NCBI RefSeq assembly: GCF_020075545.1
Contig: NZ_JAIQZK010000003.1
Coordinates: 186,001-250,000 of the forward strand
Length of the DNA: 64,000 bases
Direction of reading: 5' to 3'
From: Nocardioides sp. TRM66260-LWL
GTDB lineage: Bacteria; Actinomycetota; Actinomycetes; Propionibacteriales; Nocardioidaceae
A program made the position numbers and the translations under genes. Positions 20,784-26,057 of this stretch are shown here, one piece after another. Positions within the stretch are counted from its first letter, which is position 1. Each line of letters starts with the position of its first letter. The notes beneath the pieces are model-generated. The model had not been told where the DNA came from, searched no databases, and saw only the letters and a program-made list of their open reading frames with translations.

Positions 20784-21146
20784 TCAGTAGACGAGCGCCT
20801 GGACGCCGTCGGCGAGGACCTCCTCGGCGAAGGCCGCCGCTCCCGCGACCCGCACGCCAGGCCGCACGTCGTCCGGCGTGATCCCGCGGCGGGTGGCGCA
20901 CTGGGTGCACACGGTGACCCGGCCGCCGGCCAGGACCGCCTGCAGGAGGTCCTCCACCGGGCTGGCGTGGGCCAGGCCCAGGTCGGGGCCGCGTCCGGCC
21001 ACCGCCCAGGCGGCGGCCTCCCCGGTGAGCCACAGCGACACCTCGGCGCCCGAGGCGACCGCGGCGGCCGCGACGGTGACCGCCTGGTTGGCGCGCTCGG
21101 GGTCGTCCTGGGCGCAGGTGACCTTGACGACGAGGGCTCGCGGCAT
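20784..21146 (-). CDS. DsrE-like family protein
   Basis: A 120-residue protein with the DsrE/F-like fold pattern: an opening strand (RALVVKVTCAQDD), helices with a central SLWLTGEAAAWAV strand, and VTVCTQCATRRGI carrying two cysteines (CTQC). It ends FAEEVLADGVQALVY, typical of the family. Relatives handle sulphur transfer or bind small ligands. The cysteine pair could be redox-active. The ATG at 21146 has TAGCCT 7 bp upstream and diverges from the nitrobindin gene. Confidence 0.82.
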   Translation of the reverse strand: MPRALVVKVTCAQDDPERANQAVTVAAAAVASGAEVSLWLTGEAAAWAVAGRGPDLGLAHASPVEDLLQAVLAGGRVTVCTQCATRRGITPDDVRPGVRVAGAAAFAEEVLADGVQALVY

Positions 21147-21153
21147 GGGCCCG

Positions 21154-21180
21154 AGGCTAGTCGGCGCGCCGCACTAGGCT
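21154..21180. promoter_or_regulatory. Divergent -10 pair between DsrE-like and nitrobindin genes
   Basis: Minus strand: TAGCCT (21154-21159), 7 bp before ATG 21146. Plus strand: TAGGCT (21175-21180), 6 bp before GTG 21187. The hexamers are 15 bp apart, the same spacing as the pair at 10887-10913. Confidence 0.5.
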
Positions 21181-21186
21181 GCGGCC

Positions 21187-21681
21187 GTGGCCTTCACGAT
21201 CCCGTCCAACCTCCACCCGAACTGCGGCCCGGTCGCCTGGCTGCTGGGCACATGGGCCGGCAACGGACACGGCGACTACCCGTCGATCGAGCCGTTCCAG
21301 TTCGGCCAGGAGCTGGTCTTCCAGCAGGACGGCCGTCCGTTCCTCCACTACTTGTCCCGCTCCTGGATCGTCGACGAGTCCGGCGCGACCGTCCGCGAGG
21401 CGGCGCAGGAGACCGGCTTCCTGCGCTGCCTGCCCGAGGGCCGCCTCGAGCTCGTGCTCAGCCACAGCACCGGCCTGAGCGAGATCTGGTACGGCCAGGC
21501 CGAGGGCGGCAAGCTCGAGCTGCGCACCGCCGGCGTGGGGTTCACCGAGACCGCCAAGGAGGTCACCGGCGGCCACCGCCTCTACGGCAACGTCGAGGGC
21601 GACCTCCTCTACGCCTACGACATGGCCGCCGGCGAGCACGAGCTCCAGCCCCACCTGTGGGCCCGGCTGCAGAGGCGCTGA
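21187..21681 (+). CDS. Nitrobindin-type heme-binding beta-barrel protein
   Basis: A 164-residue fatty-acid-binding-protein-like barrel. The signature LGTWAGNGHGDYP (residues 20-32) and a histidine at position 156 in QPHLWARLQRR are present. In nitrobindins, including mycobacterial Rv2717c, the equivalent His is the axial heme ligand. These proteins bind ferric heme and can isomerise peroxynitrite. It begins at GTG with TAGGCT 6 bp upstream. The nur-like gene follows 3 bp after the stop, so the two are co-transcribed, as at SCO4179-SCO4180 in Streptomyces (recalled). Confidence 0.9.
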   Translation: MAFTIPSNLHPNCGPVAWLLGTWAGNGHGDYPSIEPFQFGQELVFQQDGRPFLHYLSRSWIVDESGATVREAAQETGFLRCLPEGRLELVLSHSTGLSEIWYGQAEGGKLELRTAGVGFTETAKEVTGGHRLYGNVEGDLLYAYDMAAGEHELQPHLWARLQRR

Positions 21682-21684
21682 GCC

Positions 21685-22143
21685 GTGCGCGAGGAGCTGC
21701 GCGCGCGCCTGCGCGACTCCGGGCTGCGGCTCACCCCCCAGCGCGAGCTGATCCTCGACGCCGTCCAGCACCTCGGCCACGCGACGCCCGACGAGGTGCT
21801 CGCCCACGTGCGCACCACGTCGTCGGCCGTCAACCTCTCCACGGTCTACCGCACCCTGGAGGTCCTCGAGGACGTTGGCCTGATCCGGCACGCCCACCTC
21901 GCCGACCGGGCGCCCACCTACCACGCCGTCACCGACCACGAGCACTTCCACCTGGTCTGCCGGAATTGCGGCCGGACGATCTCCGTTGACACACACGTCG
22001 CGCGCGGCTTCGCGGCCCGGCTGCGGGAGCTGCACGGCTTCGAGGCCGACCTGCCGCACCTGACGGTGTTCGGCACCTGCTGCGCGGCCGACCCGTCCGA
22101 TCACCCCGACCACCCCGACCCCGATCCCGGGAGCCACGCATGA
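21685..22143 (+). CDS. nur: Nur-like nickel-responsive Fur-family regulator
   Basis: A 152-residue Fur-family repressor with winged-helix motif LSTVYRTLEVLEDVGLI. The metal ligands known from Streptomyces Nur (recalled as H33, H86, H88, H90 for the nickel site and H70, H72, H126 for the second site) are all found here at a constant offset of -1: H32, H85, H87, H89 and H69, H71, H125. Two Cys clusters (CRNCG, GTCC) are also present. Nur represses nickel uptake and the iron superoxide dismutase in Streptomyces; targets here are unknown. The GTG lies 3 bp after the nitrobindin stop, and the stop overlaps the ygfZ ATG by 4 bp. The tail is rich in Asp, His and Pro. Confidence 0.82.
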   Translation: MREELRARLRDSGLRLTPQRELILDAVQHLGHATPDEVLAHVRTTSSAVNLSTVYRTLEVLEDVGLIRHAHLADRAPTYHAVTDHEHFHLVCRNCGRTISVDTHVARGFAARLRELHGFEADLPHLTVFGTCCAADPSDHPDHPDPDPGSHA

Positions 22144-23090
22144 GCGCCACCCGCCCGTCCCCGCTGCTCGACCTGCCCGGCGCCGTCGCGGGCGACGGTC
22201 GCGACGCCGGCGTCGCCGCCCACTACGGCTCGTTCAACGGCGAGCAGCGCACGCTGGAGTCGGGTGCCGGCTTCGTCGACCTCTCGCATCGCGACGTCGT
22301 GCGGATCAGCGGCCCCGACCGACTCACCTGGCTGCACGCGCTGACCTCCCAGCACCTGCTCGAGCTCGCCCCCGGGCAGTGGACCTCGGCGCTGATCCTC
22401 GACCCGCAGGGGCACGTCGAGCACGCCTTCGAGGGCGTCGACGACGGCACGGCGCTCACCGTCCACACCGAGCCCGGCGCCGCCGTCGCGCTGCTGGGCT
22501 TCCTCGAGCGGATGGTCTTCATGAGCCGCGTCGAGCTGGCCGACGTCTCCGACGAGCTCGCCGTCATGTGGCGGCCGGCGCTCGACGCCCCGGGCTACGA
22601 GTACGTGCCGCGCGCCGAGCTGGCCGCCTACGCCCGCGCCGCGGAGCCGGCGTGCGGTCTGTGGGCGTACGAGGCGCTGCGGATCGCCCGCGGGGTGCCG
22701 CGGCTCGGGCTCGACACCGACGCCCGCACCATCCCCAACGAGGCCGGCTGGATCGGCTCGGCGGTGCACCTCGACAAGGGCTGCTACCGCGGTCAGGAGA
22801 CCGTCGCGCGCGTCCACACCCTCGGCCGCCCCCCGCGTCGGCTCACGCTGCTCCACCTCGACGGCACCGAGAACCGCCTCCCCGCCGTCGGCTCCCCGCT
22901 GACGCTCGAGGGCCGCGCCGTCGGCGTCGTCGGCACCTCCGCTCGCCACCACGAGCTCGGCCCGATCGCGCTCGGGCTGGTCAAGCGCAACGTCCCCCTC
23001 GACGCCGTGCTCGACGTCGACGGCATGCCCGCCGCCCAGGAGGTCGTGGTCGACCCCGACGTGGGGCTGCACGTGCGGCCGCTGCGCTGA
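22140..23090 (+). CDS. ygfZ: YgfZ/GcvT-type folate-binding protein
   Basis: A 316-residue protein of the aminomethyltransferase fold that helps maintain certain iron-sulphur enzymes, using tetrahydrofolate. The defining motif KGCYRGQETVARVHTLG is intact, including its conserved cysteine. The N-terminal GcvT-like part contains FVDLSHRDVVRISGPDRLTW and ALTSQ. The ATG overlaps the nur stop (ATGA), so it is the third gene of a nitrobindin-nur-ygfZ operon. The operon ends at the palindromic element at 23105. Confidence 0.92.
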   Translation: MSATRPSPLLDLPGAVAGDGRDAGVAAHYGSFNGEQRTLESGAGFVDLSHRDVVRISGPDRLTWLHALTSQHLLELAPGQWTSALILDPQGHVEHAFEGVDDGTALTVHTEPGAAVALLGFLERMVFMSRVELADVSDELAVMWRPALDAPGYEYVPRAELAAYARAAEPACGLWAYEALRIARGVPRLGLDTDARTIPNEAGWIGSAVHLDKGCYRGQETVARVHTLGRPPRRLTLLHLDGTENRLPAVGSPLTLEGRAVGVVGTSARHHELGPIALGLVKRNVPLDAVLDVDGMPAAQEVVVDPDVGLHVRPLR

Positions 23091-23104
23091 GGCGCGTGCG
23101 GGCA

Positions 23105-23166
23105 GGTTTCCCCGGATATCCGGGGAAACCGGACGTTGTCAGGTGAAGTTTCCCCTGACAACGTCC
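23105..23166. repeat. Palindromic intergenic element, site C (26-mer plus 36-mer)
   Basis: 23105-23130 is a perfect 26-bp palindrome (arms GGTTTCCCCGG and CCGGGGAAACC, centre ATAT). It abuts a 36-bp hairpin at 23131-23166 with perfect 13-base arms (GGACGTTGTCAGG) and a 10-base loop containing GTTTC. The 62-bp unit starts 14 bp after the ygfZ stop, in the convergent gap with mshD. A second 62-bp unit lies on the other side of mshD in reverse order (site D). Confidence 0.8.
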
Positions 23167-23233
23167 AGTTCTCCCTGACCAGTCGCGACGCGTGGGGCGC
23201 GTGGGACTTGGCCGGCTCGCTCGACCGCGATCG

Positions 23234-24067
23234 TCAGCGACGCCGGTACATGACGTGGGTGTCGCGGACGTGGTGCTCGAAGCCGAGCCGCCGGTAGACC
23301 GCGATCGCCGCGGCGTTGTCGGACTCGACGTACAGCAGGATCTCGCGCGCCCCGCCGTCGCGCAGGTGGTGGAGTCCGGCGAGGGTCAGGACGCCACCGA
23401 GGCCGCGTCCCTGCGCCTCGGGTGCCAGCCCGACGACGTAGACCTCGCCGAGAGCCGCGGAGTGGCGCTTGGTCCAGTGGAAGCCGAGCAGCTGCCCGGG
23501 CGCGTCGGCCGGGGCGGCGACGAGCAGCCCGGCGGGGTCGAACCAGGGCTCGGCCATCCGCTCGGCGAGCTCGTCGACGTCCATCGAGCCCTGCTCGGGG
23601 TGGTGGGCGAACGCGGCGGCGTTGACCCGCAGCAGCTCGTCGCGATCGGACGGCTCGTAGCCGCGGACGACGACGCCGTCCGGCACGGCGACCGGCGGCA
23701 GCGCGACGTCGGGTCGGCGCATGACCCACAGCTCGCGCACGACGTCCCAGCCCGCCGACGCCGCGAGCACGCGGGCCGCCGGGTGGTCGGCATGGGACCA
23801 CGCGAGCGTGGGTGCGTCGGCGTCGGTCGCGGTCGCCAGGAGGGCCCGGCCGAGTCCGCGTCCGCGGTGCTCCGGGTGCACCACCAGCGCCAGCTCGCCG
23901 TCGTGGACCGCCGCCACGCCCGCGTCCGGCCTGTCGGCGGTGACGTGCAGCGAGACGGCGTCGGGATGGCGGCGGAGCAGTCGCCAGGTGGCCTCGTCGA
24001 GCGGGGCGACGCCGTCGGCCTCCTCGGCGGCGGCGGCGAGGTGCTGGAGGGCGTCGAGGGTGGTCAT
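23234..24067 (-). CDS. mshD: MshD, mycothiol synthase
   Basis: Predicted 277-residue acetyltransferase that performs the last step of mycothiol synthesis, acetylating cysteinyl-GlcN-inositol. It has two tandem GNAT domains: an N-terminal one with VVHPEHRGRGLGRALL and a C-terminal active one with VVGLAPEAQGRGLGGVL. NAAAFAHHPEQGSMDVDEL is a characteristic MshD block. Length is near the family norm. The ATG at 24067 is clear. The glnR gene lies just upstream on the same strand, as in mycobacteria (Rv0818-Rv0819). Flanked by palindromic sites C and D. Confidence 0.92.
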   Translation of the reverse strand: MTTLDALQHLAAAAEEADGVAPLDEATWRLLRRHPDAVSLHVTADRPDAGVAAVHDGELALVVHPEHRGRGLGRALLATATDADAPTLAWSHADHPAARVLAASAGWDVVRELWVMRRPDVALPPVAVPDGVVVRGYEPSDRDELLRVNAAAFAHHPEQGSMDVDELAERMAEPWFDPAGLLVAAPADAPGQLLGFHWTKRHSAALGEVYVVGLAPEAQGRGLGGVLTLAGLHHLRDGGAREILLYVESDNAAAIAVYRRLGFEHHVRDTHVMYRRR

Positions 24068-24080
24068 GACAGGCAGAACC

Positions 24081-24142
24081 GATCGATGACGCGCGATGTT
24101 TCGCCCGTCATCGATCAGTTTCCCCGGTCGACCGGGGAAACC
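24081..24142. repeat. Palindromic intergenic element, site D (36-mer plus 26-mer)
   Basis: A 36-bp hairpin at 24081-24116 (11-base arms GATCGATGACG, 14-base loop containing GTTTC) abuts the 26-mer at 24117-24142 (arms AGTTTCCCCGG and CCGGGGAAACC, centre TCGA; the inner 24 bp are a perfect palindrome). Total length is 62 bp, exactly as at site C but in the opposite order. It lies between the glnR stop and the mshD start. Confidence 0.8.
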
Positions 24143-24158
24143 GACGGGGCCGCCGGCC

Positions 24159-24899
24159 TCACGCGTCCTGCGGAACAGCGGCCTCGGTGAGCCGCGCGTC
24201 GGCCTCGGCGGTCTTCTCCTTGGCGGGCAGCACGAACCGGTAGCCGACGTTGCGCACCGTGCCGATGAGAGTCTCGTTCTCGGGGCCGAGCTTGGCGCGC
24301 AGGCGGCGGACGTGGACGTCGACGGTGCGGGTGCCGCCGAAGTAGTCGTAGCCCCAGACCTCCTGCAGCAGCTGCTGGCGGGTGAAGACCCGGCCGGGGT
24401 GCTGGGCGAGGAACTTGAGCAGCTCGAACTCCTTGAAGGTGAGGTCGAGCGGGCGGCCGCCGATCTTCGCGGTGTAGGTGGCGTCGTCGACGACGACCTC
24501 GCCGGAGCGGATGACGTGGGCCTCGGGGTCGGCGGCCTCGCGCTTGGCGGCGAGCCGACCGATGGCGAGCTTGATGCGGGCCTCGAGCTCGGCAGGGCCG
24601 CAGGTGTGGAGGACGACGTCGTCCATGCCCCAGTCGTGGTGGACGACGGCGAGGCCGCCCTCGGTGACGATCAGGACGACGGGCACGTCGGTGCCGGTGG
24701 TGCGGATCAGGCGGCACAGGTCGCGCGCGTGCGCGAGGTCCTGGCGGCCGTCGACGAGCAGCAGGTCGGAGTCGGGGGCCTCGAGCAGGGCCGAGCCCTC
24801 GGCGGGCAGGATGCGGACCTGGTGGCCCAGGAGGGCGAGGCCCGGCAGGACCTCGGCGGACGGCTGCAGCGCGCTGGTGAGCAGGAGCAGGGTGCTCAT
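24159..24899 (-). CDS. glnR: GlnR-type OmpR-family regulator
   Basis: A 246-residue orphan response regulator. The receiver-like domain keeps Asp50 ([10 protein letters not shown]) but lacks the full acidic pocket, as in actinobacterial GlnR, which works without phosphorylation by a kinase. The winged-helix domain is complete ([20 protein letters not shown], then [18 protein letters not shown] and [10 protein letters not shown]). GlnR is the global nitrogen regulator, controlling glutamine synthetase and ammonium and nitrate genes. The ATG has a strong GGAGGAGA ribosome-binding site. Position beside mshD matches mycobacterial Rv0818. No sensor kinase is adjacent. Confidence 0.92.
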   Translation of the reverse strand: MSTLLLLTSALQPSAEVLPGLALLGHQVRILPAEGSALLEAPDSDLLLVDGRQDLAHARDLCRLIRTTGTDVPVVLIVTEGGLAVVHHDWGMDDVVLHTCGPAELEARIKLAIGRLAAKREAADPEAHVIRSGEVVVDDATYTAKIGGRPLDLTFKEFELLKFLAQHPGRVFTRQQLLQEVWGYDYFGGTRTVDVHVRRLRAKLGPENETLIGTVRNVGYRFVLPAKEKTAEADARLTEAAVPQDA

Positions 24900-24983
24900 G
24901 ACGGGTCTCCTCCCGGTTCAGGGTGGCTACCGAAACGCAACGCTGGGCCCCGGTCTGGTGCTGTGGATGGAACAGTAGGAAAC

Positions 24984-25280
24984 GTGGCGGTGACTTTGGA
25001 AGGTTCCAACGGCTTTGAGACCGAATTCATCCGAATTCGTTACTGGGCCGCGGCGAAGGCGGCGGCCGGGGTCGCCGAGGAGCGCCTGGAGGTGTCTGGA
25101 CCAGTGACGCTCGCCGAGGTGCGCCGACGGGTCGTCGAGGGACGTCCGGCGCTGGCGTCCGTGCTCGCGGTCTGCTCGGTGCTGGTCGACGACGAGCCGG
25201 CGGGGTCGCGCGACCCGGCGGAGGTCGGCGTGGCCCCGGGGCGCAGCGTCGAGTTCCTGCCGCCGTTCGCCGGCGGCTGA
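24984..25280 (+). CDS. MoaD/ThiS-family sulphur-carrier-like protein
   Basis: A 98-residue ubiquitin-like protein ending in the diagnostic Gly-Gly (LPPFAGG) that would be adenylated and thiocarboxylated. The core starts at IRIRYWAAAKAAAGV. The 17 residues before it (from GTG 24984) are encoded by unusually AT-rich DNA that includes two 10-bp direct repeats (CCGAATTCAT, CCGAATTCGT at 25021-25040). That stretch may be partly leader or regulatory rather than coding. An in-frame GTG at 24990 is an alternative. No MoaE or ThiG gene is adjacent, so molybdopterin, thiamine or another sulphur pathway cannot be assigned. Divergent from glnR. Confidence 0.8.
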   Translation: MAVTLEGSNGFETEFIRIRYWAAAKAAAGVAEERLEVSGPVTLAEVRRRVVEGRPALASVLAVCSVLVDDEPAGSRDPAEVGVAPGRSVEFLPPFAGG

Positions 25281-25296
25281 GCCGGGCGGGCTGGCC

Positions 25297-25407
25297 TCAG
25301 AGGCCGGCGCGCCGGTTGCTCTCGCGCAGTGCCCTGCCGACGACCGAGGCGGCCACGAGCGCGAGCGGGGGCCAGGCGAGGGCGGCCGTGATGAGCAGGG
25401 CGGACAT
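25297..25407 (-). CDS. 36-residue predicted membrane peptide
   Basis: A small gene beginning MSALLITAALAWPPLALVAA and ending GRALRESNRRAGL: one membrane helix (about residues 3-24) and a basic cytoplasmic tail. The ATG at 25407 is preceded by GGAGAGG with 5 bp spacing, a much better ribosome-binding site than most genes here, which is the main support for translation. It lies between moaD and the ThiX-like gene, convergent with the former and divergent from the latter. I recall similar short hypothetical peptides in actinobacteria, with no known role. Confidence 0.65.
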   Translation of the reverse strand: MSALLITAALAWPPLALVAASVVGRALRESNRRAGL

Positions 25408-25502
25408 GGGGACCTCTCCGTCGGGGCGGGCGGAGCGACGCCGGGTCGGCGTCGGCGCGGCTGGCGGGCTGCGGGAGGTGTTCGGAGCACCCCGGGAATC
25501 GG

Positions 25503-26054
25503 ATGCCGCGGCCCCCCGTTGAACGTGGCGTGTCCACCTCCGCCGCCGTCCTGCCCCTGGTGTCGCTCTCGCCGGGCCCGGTCATCGCGCTCGTCGCGGT
25601 GGTGCTGGCCCTCGGGTTCGGGCTCTACCGCGCCGCCACCGACGGACGGTTCCGCGGGACCCGCACCCTGCCGGCGCAGTCCGAGGCGACCGAGGCGGCC
25701 GCCCCGGTCGCGGACCAGGCTGCCGATCAGGCCGCGACCGACGTCGGCGCCCTCGTCCGGGCCGCCCTGCCGCAGGAGGCGCTGGGCGAGCGGGCGACCC
25801 TGCTGCAGTTCTCCTCCGCCTTCTGCGCGCCGTGCCGGGCCACCCGACGGGTGCTGACGGAGGTCGCCGAGCTGGTGCCGGGCGTGCGTCACGTCGAGGT
25901 CGACGCCGAGTCGCAGCTGCAGCTCGTGCGCGACCTCGGGGTGCTGCGCACGCCGACCACGATCGTCCTGGACGGCTCCGGCGTCGAGCGGCTGCGGGCC
26001 GCAGGCGCGCCGCGCCGGGAGGCGGTGCTGGCCGGGCTCGAGCAGATCCTCTGA
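25503..26054 (+). CDS. Membrane-anchored thioredoxin-like protein (ThiX-type)
   Basis: A 183-residue protein with an N-terminal membrane helix (VIALVAVVLALGFGLYRA), a short Ala/Gln-rich linker and a thioredoxin fold. The active site is CAPC in FSSAFCAPCRATRRVL, and the cis-proline region is LRTPTTIVLDGSG. The domain would face outside if the signal anchor is type II, but orientation is uncertain. A GTG at 25530 is a plausible alternative start. Mycobacteria carry the thioredoxin gene thiX close to glnR-mshD (Rv0816c-Rv0819, recalled), so the neighbourhood is conserved. Possible partner in thiol-disulphide balance with mycothiol. Its stop is 3 bp from the converging coiled-coil gene. Confidence 0.85.
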   Translation: MPRPPVERGVSTSAAVLPLVSLSPGPVIALVAVVLALGFGLYRAATDGRFRGTRTLPAQSEATEAAAPVADQAADQAATDVGALVRAALPQEALGERATLLQFSSAFCAPCRATRRVLTEVAELVPGVRHVEVDAESQLQLVRDLGVLRTPTTIVLDGSGVERLRAAGAPRREAVLAGLEQIL

Positions 26055-26057
26055 CGG

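Noticed and set aside
18041..20881. 946-residue Gly/Leu-rich open frame opposite coiled-coil paralogue 1
   Set aside because: The glycine-rich composition follows directly from the Ala/Glu codons on the other strand; no start signal and no domain.
24900..24983. Possible GlnR box in the glnR promoter region
   Set aside because: CTACCGAAACGC resembles parts of the recalled GlnR site, but the required spacing between half-sites is not met.
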